Part shown: positions 25,209 to 34,435 of the stretch, piece after piece | Position numbering within the stretch: position 1 is the stretch's first letter | Layout of the letters: every line of letters begins with the position of its first letter | Assembly: GCA_964618455.1 (NCBI GenBank) | Contig: CAZUAQ010000036.1 | Coordinates: 1 to 61,295, forward strand | DNA: 61,295 nt | From: CAZUAQ01 sp964618455 | Lineage (GTDB): Bacteria > Planctomycetota > Phycisphaerae > UBA1845 > PWPN01 | Direction of reading: 5' to 3' | Translations under genes and position numbers: made by a program | Notes under the pieces: model-generated | The model's database searches: none | The model's input: only the letters and a program-made list of their open reading frames with translations | Told to the model about the DNA's origin: nothing

Positions 25209-27091
25209 GCCACGTGTCGTCCCATGCCAGCATCCGCACCCGGTTGATCATCACCTTCATGGCGATCGCGACCATCCCGCTGGTGGCTGTATCCATCTTC
25301 ACCTCGCTGACCCAGCTCTCATCGCTGGAAAACATGACCCGGAAAACGGCTTCCCGCGAAGCCCTGCTTCGCGCCCACAGGATCCAGACTTTTCTCGACA
25401 CGGCGGCGAGCGACCTCCTGTTCCTGAGCCAGATGCCCAGCCTTCTGTCGTACACGGGATCGAATCCGTCAGCCGCCGATCCGGACAACTCGTTCATTCG
25501 CGAGAAGGTGACCAAGCAGATTCAGACCCTGGTCGCTCGGCGCGAGGGCTACCTGGCGGGCTGTTACGCGGACGAAGGTTTTCGCGATGTCATCTGCGCG
25601 ACGGCACAGGGCAGTGCATCTTCCATGGTACCTTCGGCCGAGACGCGGCAGGATGGCATAGACGTCATCGAATCCGGCTCGAAAGACCTGCTGGCGGGCC
25701 AGATTCGCGTGATCGCGGATGCGTCGTCGGAAGAGGGGCGTGTATTCTTCGTGACGCGCATCCTTCCACGCGGACTCTCCACGCGCGGCACCCTGTTCAT
25801 CGAAGCCTCCGTGAAGCAGCTTCTTCAGGGCGATGTGGAGGACCCACATCAAGCCGCGGTCATTCTTCTCAACGAACACGATCAACCGATACTCGGCGAT
25901 TTCAGGGATGAGGTCCGCGCGCACCTGGCGCAGATCAAGACCACACCCTACGAATCCGTGATCCTTCCCCGGGGCGATCTTCTCACGCTGGTGCCGACGC
26001 GCCCCCCCCAGGTGGGGGATGAGACCGCGTGGTCGTTCATCACCATCCAGCCGGAGCATGAAGCGTTCAGGGAGATGCGACGCTATCGGTGGATCTTCAC
26101 CGGCGTTCTGGGCCTGACACTCGTCATGGCAACGATCATGAGTATCCTCATCGCCCGTCAGTTTACCCGCCCCCTGACACAGCTCTACGATGCCGCCCGC
26201 GAGATCGGTCGAGGTAACATGGATGTCGAACTGAGGAACTGGACCGGAGACGAAATCGGAGGGCTGGCGGAAGAACTGAAGGTGATGGTTTCCCGGCTAC
26301 GGGAGAAGCACGAAGCCATGCAGGACGAGCTCGATGAGAAGGAAAAGGAGCTACTACGCAGCGAACGACTCTCGACGATCGGAACTATGTCGGCCGCCAT
26401 CGCCCATGAGGTCCACAATCCCCTGGGCATCATCCTGATGTACAGTCAGATGCTCTCGGAACGGATCCCTCCGGACGATCCCAACGCCGAAAAGCTGAAG
26501 GCGATTTCCCGTGAAGGGGCACGTATCGCACTCCTGGTTCGCGGCCTGCTTCAGTTTGCACGACACTCGGAACCGGTCATTCAAACCGTTGCCATACCCC
26601 CGCTGGTCAACGAAGCGATCGCCGCCACGCGCGGCTTGGATGAGCGTCACGCCGACATACCTGTTCATCTCTCCATTGCTCCTGAATGCGATGCATTTGA
26701 TGTCGACCCGGATCAGTTCCAGCAGGTCCTGCGGAATCTCCTGATCAATGCTTGCCACGCCGCCGGCGACGGTGGAGAGGTCCGTGTCCGCGTCGCCCCG
26801 AAAGGGACGAACCAGACCCTTATCCAGGTGATCGATACCGGACCGGGGATCGCCCCCGACATCGTCCCTCGCCTGTTCGAGCCCTTCTTCACGACCAAGG
26901 AGTTCGGCACGGGCACCGGATTGGGACTGGCCATCGCCAAGGAGATTATCGAGAACCACGGGGGAACCATCAGAGTCACCAGCCGAATCGGTGAGGGGGC
27001 CACGTTCGAGATCTGCGTTCCGAATCGACAGGGTCAGGCCACTTCGTCCGAGCCCCTGCAATACTGGGAACATGAGGGGTACGTGATATGA
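25205..27091 (+). CDS. Membrane sensor histidine kinase
   Basis: 628 aa from the ATG at 25205, which overlaps the previous stop by 4 bp (ATGA). Transmembrane segments at ~13-33 and ~294-315 enclose a ~260-aa extracytoplasmic sensing region that looks like a double-Cache type. HAMP (~316-370), a coiled coil and the dimerisation/phosphoacceptor box follow (IAHEVHNPLG, phospho-His401). Then comes the ATP-binding domain with N box (NLLINACHAA), G1 (DTGPGIAP), F box (LFEPFFTTK) and G2 (GTGTGLGLAI). It should phosphorylate the NtrC-type regulator encoded next, with which it also overlaps by 4 bp. The stimulus is unknown. Confidence 0.92.
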   Translation: MSHVSSHASIRTRLIITFMAIATIPLVAVSIFTSLTQLSSLENMTRKTASREALLRAHRIQTFLDTAASDLLFLSQMPSLLSYTGSNPSAADPDNSFIREKVTKQIQTLVARREGYLAGCYADEGFRDVICATAQGSASSMVPSAETRQDGIDVIESGSKDLLAGQIRVIADASSEEGRVFFVTRILPRGLSTRGTLFIEASVKQLLQGDVEDPHQAAVILLNEHDQPILGDFRDEVRAHLAQIKTTPYESVILPRGDLLTLVPTRPPQVGDETAWSFITIQPEHEAFREMRRYRWIFTGVLGLTLVMATIMSILIARQFTRPLTQLYDAAREIGRGNMDVELRNWTGDEIGGLAEELKVMVSRLREKHEAMQDELDEKEKELLRSERLSTIGTMSAAIAHEVHNPLGIILMYSQMLSERIPPDDPNAEKLKAISREGARIALLVRGLLQFARHSEPVIQTVAIPPLVNEAIAATRGLDERHADIPVHLSIAPECDAFDVDPDQFQQVLRNLLINACHAAGDGGEVRVRVAPKGTNQTLIQVIDTGPGIAPDIVPRLFEPFFTTKEFGTGTGLGLAIAKEIIENHGGTIRVTSRIGEGATFEICVPNRQGQATSSEPLQYWEHEGYVI

Positions 27092-28503
27092 GTCATGCGG
27101 CGAAGCCTACAGCCAATATCCTGATCGTGGATGACGAATTGGCCATGCGAGAAGGCTTGCGGGAACTCATGGCATCCGAAGGCTACGACTCGACCGCCGT
27201 GGATTCGGTCGCCGCCGCCCGGAAGAGCATGCAGGAGGCGGAGTACGATCTCGTCTTCAGCGACCTGGTGCTCGATGGTGAAGATGGACTCTCCCTGCTC
27301 GCGTGGATAAAACAGAGTGAACAGTTCTCGAGTACTCCCGTCATCATGATCACCGGGTACTCGACGGTGCCCAATGCGGTCGAGGCGATGCGTCTCGGCG
27401 CGTTTCATTACGTGTCCAAGCCCTTCCAGCTGGATGAAGTGCGCATGCTGGTCCGCCGTGCCCTGGAAAGCCGGACATTGCACCGGCGGAACCGGGGCCT
27501 GCGTCGTGAACTTGAACGCTACCAGATCGATCGCGAGATCGTGGGATCCTCCGCGGACCTGAAAACGGTTCTGGATCTGGCGGACCGAATCGCCCCGACG
27601 GAATCCCCTGTGCTCATCTACGGAGAGACGGGCACGGGCAAGGAGCTTCTCGCCCACCGCATTCACGACCACAGTCGACGCTCCGAATCAGCCTTCATCA
27701 CCGTCAACTCCGCCTCCTTGCCCGAGGCGCTGCTCGAAAGTGAATTGTTCGGCCACACGAAAGGTGCATTCACCGGTGCCCACGCCGATCGGGAGGGTCT
27801 CTTCCAGGCTGCTGACGGCGGAAGCCTGTTTCTCGACGAGATCGCGGATATCAATCCCTCGGCGCAGGCGCGGCTCCTGCGCGTGATGCAATCCGGCGAA
27901 GTCCGCCGGATCGGCGAGAACACCAGTCGACGCGTCAACGTGCGATTAATCGCCGCCACCCACAGCGATCTGCAGCAGGCCGTTCTCGACGGCAAGTTCC
28001 GGGAAGACCTCTACTACCGTGTCAACGTGGTCGCCTTGACATTGCCCCCCTTGCGTGACCGAAAGGAAGATATCCCCCAATTGGCGGAACACTTTGCTCA
28101 GCAGGCGGCCGTCGCCGATCACGTGGACTTCCTGGGTTTCGACGCCGAGGTCTTCAGCCTGCTCAATCGCTACTCCTGGCCGGGCAATATCCGGGAACTC
28201 AAGAACGTGATCCGCCGGGCGGTGATTCTCAGCAACGGCACGCCCATCACGCGGCAGGTTCTTCCTGCGAATGTGTTGCGCGAAGAGCCTTCCGACTTCG
28301 ATACGTCCGCGACGTGGCCCCACGCCAGCCTCGAGGACATGGAGAGTCAACACATCGTCCAGGTGCTTCGTGCCACGGGAGGCAACAAGAGTCGTGCAGC
28401 TGAGGTGCTGGGCATTACCCGGCCGACCCTTCGGGCGAAAATGGCGAAGTACGGCATTCAGATCGACACACGAAACACCGGATCGACACACGGAACGTCC
28501 TGA
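27088..28503 (+). CDS. NtrC-family sigma54-dependent response regulator
   Basis: 471 aa; ATG overlaps the kinase stop (ATGA). The receiver domain (residues ~10-125) has acidic residues DD at 15-16 and phospho-Asp59, plus a conserved Lys (YVSKPF). The central AAA+ domain has Walker A (GETGTGKE), the sigma54-contacting GAFTGA loop, Walker B (GGSLFLDE) and the arginine-finger region (FREDLYYRVNV). A Fis-type helix-turn-helix ends the protein (NKSRAAEVLGITRPTLRAKM). It should activate sigma54 promoters when phosphorylated by the neighbouring kinase. No convincing -24/-12 promoter was found in the window, so its targets may lie elsewhere. Confidence 0.93.
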   Translation: MSHAAKPTANILIVDDELAMREGLRELMASEGYDSTAVDSVAAARKSMQEAEYDLVFSDLVLDGEDGLSLLAWIKQSEQFSSTPVIMITGYSTVPNAVEAMRLGAFHYVSKPFQLDEVRMLVRRALESRTLHRRNRGLRRELERYQIDREIVGSSADLKTVLDLADRIAPTESPVLIYGETGTGKELLAHRIHDHSRRSESAFITVNSASLPEALLESELFGHTKGAFTGAHADREGLFQAADGGSLFLDEIADINPSAQARLLRVMQSGEVRRIGENTSRRVNVRLIAATHSDLQQAVLDGKFREDLYYRVNVVALTLPPLRDRKEDIPQLAEHFAQQAAVADHVDFLGFDAEVFSLLNRYSWPGNIRELKNVIRRAVILSNGTPITRQVLPANVLREEPSDFDTSATWPHASLEDMESQHIVQVLRATGGNKSRAAEVLGITRPTLRAKMAKYGIQIDTRNTGSTHGTS

Positions 28504-28580
28504 CAATGAAACGATACCGGCAGTTGCAGCATGGCGGAGCGTACCGCCGGCGACGACACACTTTGGAAAGGCCCACCACC

Positions 28581-29201
28581 ATGAACTCATTCTTCTCTTT
28601 GATGCGCGGACACCGTCTGCCTGGAATAGCCCTGGGGATTACCTGCCTCATGATTGTGGGGCAGGGTTGCCCTCCGACGAGCGCTCCCGATGACGGTAAC
28701 GGAGATGATCCGATGAACGATTCGGACATGATGCCGGATGACGATATGACTTCGGACGATGACATGACTCCGGATGATGATATGGACCCCGATGACATGA
28801 TGCCGAAACCCTCGCTCCTGTTGGGACTCAACGTGGAGGAGGCCTTCACGGAATTCGCGACCGGCGACAGTCTGGAAGTCCATAGTGGCAGCCAGGGCGG
28901 TATTCATGTCTTCGTCTCGTTTCGTGTGGATGGTGTCGACAATGCGGAATCCCTGCTGATCCGGCAGCATCTGACATCCGTCGAGACAGGCGAGCTGGTG
29001 GCTCCCGAACTGGAAATCCCCCGTTCAACTTTCGCACAAACCGATAGTGGCATCGAAGTGCTCGACTATTTCGTCGTTCTGGAAGGGTCGCTCTCCGACG
29101 TGGTCGATGAACTCGTCGATGTTGAACTGACGGTGCGCGACCCGAATGGCAGTTTCGAGGTCACGGCCGTATCCACAGTGACGCTCGTGCCTGCCTCTTA
29201 A
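28581..29201 (+). CDS. Acidic repeat lipoprotein (206 aa)
   Basis: I chose the ATG at 28581, which has GGAAAGG upstream and begins the signal sequence (ending VGQGC); an in-frame ATG at 28506 would add 25 Arg/Gln-rich residues. After the Cys there is a low-complexity run of DDDM/TPDDDM units (residues ~22-73), encoded by a short degenerate DNA repeat at ~28720-28800. The C-terminal ~130 residues look like a beta-sandwich (IHVFVSFRVDGVDN, VDVELTVRDPNGSFEV). It is probably a surface lipoprotein; the Asp-rich stalk may bind calcium. It follows the regulator by 77 bp and may be its target or operon partner. Confidence 0.7.
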   Translation: MNSFFSLMRGHRLPGIALGITCLMIVGQGCPPTSAPDDGNGDDPMNDSDMMPDDDMTSDDDMTPDDDMDPDDMMPKPSLLLGLNVEEAFTEFATGDSLEVHSGSQGGIHVFVSFRVDGVDNAESLLIRQHLTSVETGELVAPELEIPRSTFAQTDSGIEVLDYFVVLEGSLSDVVDELVDVELTVRDPNGSFEVTAVSTVTLVPAS

Positions 29202-29216
29202 GATCTTGATCCTTGA

Positions 29217-29405
29217 AGCCGCTTCGTCCCCGCCATCCAGCAGGGGGCGGACAACGTCGAAGGCATCGGCGCGGCAACGGCCGCGGGGACCGGCTGCGGA
29301 TCGTGTCGCTCCCAGCTACGCCGGATGATCACCGTCAATAGCAAGCCTAGAGGAATGTCACGAAGATATAAATCGTGCGATCATTCATCCGCCGGGCGGG
29401 AGTAA
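29217..29405 (+). pseudogene. Remnant of a BFD-like [2Fe-2S] domain
   Basis: An open frame with no start codon encodes AIQQGADNVEGIGAATAAG followed by TGCGSCRSQL. This matches the second half of the BFD-like [2Fe-2S] domain found in bacterioferritin-associated ferredoxin and in NirB/NasB-type reductases, including its CGSC pair. The first Cys pair and everything before it are missing, replaced by the upstream lipoprotein gene and a TGA at 29214. After the domain the frame runs into unrelated residues to TAA at 29403. It reads as a gene fragment left by deletion. The rest of the gap up to 29573 shows nothing I can support. Confidence 0.5.
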
Positions 29406-29573
29406 GTGACACTGAAACCAGCACTTGGGGACGTCGATAAAACGCTTCGTCGGGCGCCAAGATAAGTCTCCTGAGGTTTGTGCGTTTGACCGGCGGGGTC
29501 TGGTTCAGATCCTGAGAGCATCGGGGCCCCCTGGATCGATTCGTGTCTGTGAAACAGTTCGGAGAGAATCCTC

Positions 29574-30506
29574 TCACGCCTTTTCCAGCTTGAAGCTGAC
29601 GTGATACCGGTAGAAGTCGATGTTCCCCGCCACCGCCAGGGCGCGCCGGATCCGGAGGTCGTCGTCCATGGCGATGATGATGCCGCGCACGGTCTGGCCC
29701 GGCTCGGCGAGCTCCTCCTGGACGTAGCCCATGTAGCGCTGGATCTGGCCGACCACGGCGTCGCTGGCCTTGCCCTTCTTCAACTCGATCACCAGCAACT
29801 CGGTGCGGTCGTTGCGGACGGCCAGGAGATCGATGGGGCCGGTGTCGCTAGGGTACTGCTGGCCGACGGGCTCGCCCTCCTCTTCATAGATGGTGTAGTC
29901 GCGGGCCAGGTCGAGCGACGCCCAGTTCTTGACCAGGAAGTCCTCGAGATGTTTTTCCAGGGCGAAACCGAGGGGATCCTCGACGCCTTCGGGGGCGGGG
30001 ATGGCGGACCTGGCGTCACCTCCGAGCAGGTGCTCGATCTCGTCGGCAAACTTGGTCAGGCGGCGGACGGACCCGGGCGTGCCCGCCGACTTGGCCAGGT
30101 CTTCACTCATGTCGTCGCGGGCGATGCGCCGGGGGTACCAGTTCACGCGGCGGCGGTGCGGCAGCGGGCCCCCGGGAACGTACGCGTAGTCGGAGATGAC
30201 CTCGCCGACAAAATAGGCCCCTTCGCCGTCGGGGCTGAGGATGAGATCGCCCTGGTGGATGCCCTTGCAGATGTTGAAGAGCATGCCGCAGGCGAGCCCG
30301 GCGGCCACGCGCGTCTTGTCCGGGTGCTTTTCCAGGAAGACGGGGATGAACCGCCGGTTGAACGCGCGGAAGTCGTCGGGCAACTGCCCGGTCAGGTCGA
30401 GGTCCATGTTCCAGTCGCCGCCAATGAACCCTTCGCGATGGCAGAGGTCGGCGAATATGCTCTTGGGTCCCAGCATGATCCGGTAGATGTCCCGCGGCGG
30501 AGTCAT
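29574..30506 (-). CDS. NucS-like/DUF91-type PD-(D/E)XK nuclease-domain protein
   Basis: 310 aa from the ATG at 30506 (MTPPRDIYRIML). The longer frame to 30614 has poor coding character. The first ~150 residues look like a small helical/beta module that may bind a ligand or modified base (YFVGEVISDYAYVPGG). The C-terminal half carries a PD-(D/E)XK core: GPIDLLAVRNDRTELLVIELKKG, with Asp and E-L-K in the usual spacing, followed by QIQRYMGYV. NucS/DUF91 proteins cut mismatched or branched DNA, and related domains appear in restriction systems. No methylase or other defence gene is adjacent, so its role is open. Confidence 0.7.
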   Translation of the reverse strand: MTPPRDIYRIMLGPKSIFADLCHREGFIGGDWNMDLDLTGQLPDDFRAFNRRFIPVFLEKHPDKTRVAAGLACGMLFNICKGIHQGDLILSPDGEGAYFVGEVISDYAYVPGGPLPHRRRVNWYPRRIARDDMSEDLAKSAGTPGSVRRLTKFADEIEHLLGGDARSAIPAPEGVEDPLGFALEKHLEDFLVKNWASLDLARDYTIYEEEGEPVGQQYPSDTGPIDLLAVRNDRTELLVIELKKGKASDAVVGQIQRYMGYVQEELAEPGQTVRGIIIAMDDDLRIRRALAVAGNIDFYRYHVSFKLEKA

Positions 30507-30725
30507 AGCATCACTCGCTTTGGAGTATCCTCGCAGTTGGCACGGAACGCAGAGCAGCCTGGACCGACTCAGGGAATGGCGTCTGGCTTGCTTCTGAGAG
30601 CTACTGCAGGCCACTCCGTATACGGCGAATGCTACTCAATCTACGAAATCCTCTCCAGTGCCGAATCCGTCTTCCAGAATCGCTGAGAATTCTGAGACGG
30701 CACAGAGGAGACTTGCACGATCCTG

Positions 30726-30965
30726 CTACGAGTCAGTGATACCATCCTCCGCCATCAGCCGCCGGACGATCGCTGCCTTCTCCTCGTCACTCAGGGGCAG
30801 CCGCTGGACGGCCAGGATCGCCTCCGCCAGAGTCGATTCAGCCCCAACTGCGCCGGATTCTGCGCCGCTTTTTCCAGAACGTGCGTTTTCCTTAGGTTTT
30901 TTGGGATTGTGCGAGTCCTGTATCGCCCATTGAGAAGTACTTTCACGAACAGCGACTTGCGTCAT
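30726..30965 (-). CDS. Small hypothetical protein coupled to the PAT transporter
   Basis: 79 aa. Its ATG at 30965 shares a base with the stop of the upstream transporter (TGATG), a classical coupling arrangement that supports it as real and fixes the start. The N-terminal half is Lys/Gly/Ala-rich and probably disordered. The C-terminal ~35 residues form an amphipathic helical motif (LAEAILAVQRLPLSDEEKAAIVRRLM). I do not recognise a family. Confidence 0.55.
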   Translation of the reverse strand: MTQVAVRESTSQWAIQDSHNPKKPKENARSGKSGAESGAVGAESTLAEAILAVQRLPLSDEEKAAIVRRLMAEDGITDS

Positions 30966-32236
30966 CACCGGCGTAAGTCGTTTTGCTTTTGCAGTTCGTA
31001 CGTACCCTCCAGACGGCGCAGCAATGGCAGACATGTCAGGGACACCAGACTTGTCAGCACGAAGGCGCCGGGATAGCCGAGTTGCGGCAGGACGGTGAGC
31101 CGGCCGACGGCGTACGCCGACATGGCCTCGCACAGGTTGGTCGTCCCCATGTAGGCACTGAACTGCGTCGCGCCGAGGCGGGGGTCGGTCAGGTCCATGA
31201 ACAGGGCGTAGCTCGCGGCGGTGAAAATGCCGATCTCCAGGTAGAGCAGCGTCAACAGCGCGAAGCGCACGCCCGGCAGCAGCGTGGAGAACAGCAGGTC
31301 ACTGCCGGCGATCAGCAGCACCGTCATCACGCAGGCGATCACAGCGATGCCCACCGTCCGGGCCCGTCCGATACGGTCGGACAATCGTCCACCGATGAAC
31401 GCGCCGCACATCGCGGCACCCACGGCAGGAGCAAGATAAAACCCGCCGATCTGCGTTTCCGACACGCCCCGACTGCGCAGGAAGGGGCCGAGCATCACGG
31501 CGACGCCTTCGAAGCAAGTCCCGGCCAGCAGTGCCAGCGCAAGTCCGAGCCAGGTCACCTTACGCCACAGCATCGACGCCAGCGTCGATCTGAACTGCCG
31601 GGCACTCTCGCGCCAACTCCGGTCAGCCGATTCCTGTGTTTCGTTGATGCGCGATCCCAGCAGCAACGCCGATGAGATCCAGATCGTGCCGGCCAGCGCG
31701 ATGACGATCGCGGCGTCTCCGACATGCTGAGCGAGGATCAGTGTGCCTCCGGCGAAGGCGGCCCGCGTACTGAGCATGCCCACCTGCATCCAGGCGTTGA
31801 TCGAACCGCGCTCAGATGCGGGCGTGGCGGCGATGGCCAGGCTGTCGATCGCGACATCCTGAGTGGCGGCGGCGAAGGCGTGGACCAGCACGACGATGAC
31901 TACCAGATGAAAGTCGTCCTTCAGATCGAGATGGATCAACGGGAGCAGGGCAAGGCCCATCAGGAGTTGAGCGCTCAGGATCCATGCCCGTCGTCCCCAG
32001 CGCGATCCGCGAAGGACGTCGATCAAAGGCGCCCACAGCACCTTGAGTGCCCAGGGCAGTGCAAGCAATGCGGCCAGTTGACCGATATCGTCCTCAGCGA
32101 CGCCGGCGGATTTCAGCCGGGTCGGCAACGCCCACCACAGATAGCCGATCGGCGCCCCTTCACTCGCATACAGCGCGGCGAACAGAACCTTCCGACGAGC
32201 CGGAGTTTCAAGAAAGTTCAACGTCTTGTCTCGCAC
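30965..32236 (-). CDS. MFS transporter, AmpG/PAT-like
   Basis: 423 aa with about 12 hydrophobic segments. The N-terminus (YASEGAPIGYLWWALPTRLKS) and the QDVAIDSLAI motif are typical of the PAT branch of the major facilitator superfamily, which includes the muropeptide permease AmpG and acetyl-CoA transporters. A second-half loop has GGRLSDRIGRARTVG. It should sit in the cytoplasmic membrane and import a small molecule, possibly a cell-wall fragment. The class C beta-lactamase-like gene upstream on the same strand fits a cell-wall theme, but the substrate is not proven by sequence. Confidence 0.82.
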   Translation of the reverse strand: MRDKTLNFLETPARRKVLFAALYASEGAPIGYLWWALPTRLKSAGVAEDDIGQLAALLALPWALKVLWAPLIDVLRGSRWGRRAWILSAQLLMGLALLPLIHLDLKDDFHLVVIVVLVHAFAAATQDVAIDSLAIAATPASERGSINAWMQVGMLSTRAAFAGGTLILAQHVGDAAIVIALAGTIWISSALLLGSRINETQESADRSWRESARQFRSTLASMLWRKVTWLGLALALLAGTCFEGVAVMLGPFLRSRGVSETQIGGFYLAPAVGAAMCGAFIGGRLSDRIGRARTVGIAVIACVMTVLLIAGSDLLFSTLLPGVRFALLTLLYLEIGIFTAASYALFMDLTDPRLGATQFSAYMGTTNLCEAMSAYAVGRLTVLPQLGYPGAFVLTSLVSLTCLPLLRRLEGTYELQKQNDLRR

Positions 32237-32419
32237 CGGGAGGCCATCTCAACTTGTCCGATCGCGCTCCAGGTGAACCAGGTGATAGCACGTGAACGCA
32301 GGACGCGCCCGCTTGCAGAGTACCATGGATAAGCAGCCGTCCTTCAACGCGAAAGGGGCCGCTGGCTCAATTGCCATTACACCGACCCTGACCCTGTTCC
32401 AGTCCTTTGCTGCAGGTAC

Positions 32420-34012
32420 TCACGAGTCCGCGGAGGGTGATCGCTTGACGAGCTCCTCCAGCAATTCAATCGCCTCGGCATGAAACCGCCCGTACTCGCT
32501 GTCTTTTTCCATTCTCGTGAAGGCAAACACGAGGTGCTTGTCCGGCACAACCAGCAGATAGGTCCCGCATCCTCCACCGTGTCCGTAGCGCCCCGGACCC
32601 ATCGGTGCGAAGCCGACACCCCACTCGACCTGGGCATCAATCTTGGGGTAATGATCTTTCAGCGGAACGGGCACGATCGCGGCGTGCGTTTCCTCAGAGA
32701 AGAACTCCAGGTCGCCGTACCTGCCCCGGTTGGCCATCAGCACGCCCAGCTTGGCCAGCCCTTCGGCGGAAAAGCCCGTTCCGCCGGGATAGACGTCCTT
32801 GATGTCGAGGGGGTCCAGCAACTGCGCTTCGATCGCCTCCCAATAGTTTTTCGCCGTGAGGAGCTCGAGGGACCGAACCGCCAGAATGATGCCCACGACG
32901 CCGTAACGAAAGCGATCACCGGGAGCCCATTCACGGGGGCAATGGGCAATCAGCGCCTCGTGCCAGGTGTGAAAGTAAAAGAGCCTCGAGAACGCCAAGT
33001 CCCAGGGAAAGTGGATTCCGGTCACATGCACATGGCCCGCGCGGAACGTGAGCCCCTGATCGCGCGGCGTATCGAATTCCGGAAGAAAATCACCCACCGG
33101 CTGTTCGAAATCGACAATGTCCCGATCCACGTACATCGCGAGTTGAATCCCCATGATCGGTTTCATGGCCGAATGCAGCAGCATCGGCGTGTGCGCGGTG
33201 ACGGGCTTGCCGTCCATCCGGCCATAGCCTCGAGAAACCAGAACATTGCCGTGCCGCGCGGCAACCACACTCATGGGTTGCTTGGAGGAACGATGCCAGC
33301 GCTTAAACAGCGCTTCCATCTGTGACCCGAATTCGCGGTCGGCGTCCGTCCATGCGTCGGGGTTCCTGGCCAGTACCGGCGCCGGCTTCCCATCCCAGGA
33401 CCTCGGTTTGACGATCACCGGCGGTGACGTCAGGTTGCGAAGCTTACGCTTGAGGCGCACATGCACAGTGGCGTTGTCCATATGCCACTGACCGGGGCGT
33501 TTGGGTTTGTACGGAGGCGAAGAATCCAGTTTGCCAAGAAGCGTAATGACCTCCTCTTCATTTTCTCTCCATCCCTTCACGATCTCCTCGATAGTTTTTT
33601 TCGTGCCCGGGTACAGCTTGACGGCGAGCGACTCGAGATCGATGTTCGTCTCCAGGCAGCAGCAGGTCATCGCCCGGCGCAACGGAGGTCCATCCGGAGC
33701 AGGCGCTTCGCCATACACATAGTATCGCCCGGCCTTCTCGGCCGTCTTCACCTCATTGAAGTCATGGTCAAACCATCGCGTGGGGATGGTCGTCTCGTCG
33801 AGGAGCGCTTCAGCCACCTCGGGCTCGTCCCACACAAGGTTCGGAAGTGTCTGACCCTGGGTCAGGAGGAATCCGCCCTCGGGCTTGAAGTGCATTTCAC
33901 CAAAATGATCCTTGATGTAGGCGACGCGCGAAGACGTTTCTGTCGGTTCTGTGTCTCCCGTCGATGCGCTCCACAACAGAGATGTCGCGAGTGTGATCAG
34001 TACGGCTTGCAT
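32420..34012 (-). CDS. Class C beta-lactamase-like serine hydrolase
   Basis: 530 aa with an N-terminal signal peptide (MQAVLITLATSLLWSAS). A ~200-aa N-terminal module with a CCC motif (residues 117-119) precedes a serine beta-lactamase/PBP-like domain. The nucleophile motif is SAMK (Ser281, Lys284), the Tyr motif is RFRYGVVG, where YxN has become YGV, and the third motif is GHGGG. Family members cleave D-amino peptides, esters or beta-lactams in the periplasm. The Tyr-motif change and the extra N-terminal module suggest an esterase or peptidase rather than a resistance enzyme. It lies ~180 bp upstream of the PAT transporter on the same strand. Confidence 0.8.
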   Translation of the reverse strand: MQAVLITLATSLLWSASTGDTEPTETSSRVAYIKDHFGEMHFKPEGGFLLTQGQTLPNLVWDEPEVAEALLDETTIPTRWFDHDFNEVKTAEKAGRYYVYGEAPAPDGPPLRRAMTCCCLETNIDLESLAVKLYPGTKKTIEEIVKGWRENEEEVITLLGKLDSSPPYKPKRPGQWHMDNATVHVRLKRKLRNLTSPPVIVKPRSWDGKPAPVLARNPDAWTDADREFGSQMEALFKRWHRSSKQPMSVVAARHGNVLVSRGYGRMDGKPVTAHTPMLLHSAMKPIMGIQLAMYVDRDIVDFEQPVGDFLPEFDTPRDQGLTFRAGHVHVTGIHFPWDLAFSRLFYFHTWHEALIAHCPREWAPGDRFRYGVVGIILAVRSLELLTAKNYWEAIEAQLLDPLDIKDVYPGGTGFSAEGLAKLGVLMANRGRYGDLEFFSEETHAAIVPVPLKDHYPKIDAQVEWGVGFAPMGPGRYGHGGGCGTYLLVVPDKHLVFAFTRMEKDSEYGRFHAEAIELLEELVKRSPSADS

Positions 34013-34435
34013 GTCTACCCTTTCTTCATCGCGATGAGATGATCTCGATCGGGTTCCGATCTTGCAGTGTGACGGTCGACAGCAGGTGATCGTATTTCAT
34101 GGCGGGGCCGGCAACAAGCGAGTCGGGAGTCCTCGGTGAGTTTCCGATCAGGTGAACACGGGATCAGGACATCCGCTTGATCGCCCGCCATTCCCCCATA
34201 GACTGGGGTCACTTGTCGTTGCGTATCCATCAGGAACGCTGCGCTTCCCGATGAATGCGGGCGTCTCGCGACGATTCGCCCATCAGTAGAACGCGTTTCA
34301 TCCCACGAAGGGTTACCGCCATGTTCAACCATCGATCTTCTTTCCTATGCATCTGTCTCGTGCTGCCGACGGGTCGGTCTCCATAGGCGGTTGCATGTCC
34401 CACGTACCGATTCCATTCCAAGGACGACTGCTGGT
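34013..34435. other. Intergenic region upstream of the hydrolase, no supported gene
   Basis: No frame here shows convincing coding character or ribosome sites. It should hold the promoter for the hydrolase at 34012, but I see no clear -35/-10 pair. Confidence 0.35.

Noticed and set aside
29347..29577. 76-aa minus-strand frame in the gap before the nuclease
   Set aside because: No ribosome site or recognisable composition; overlaps the BFD remnant.
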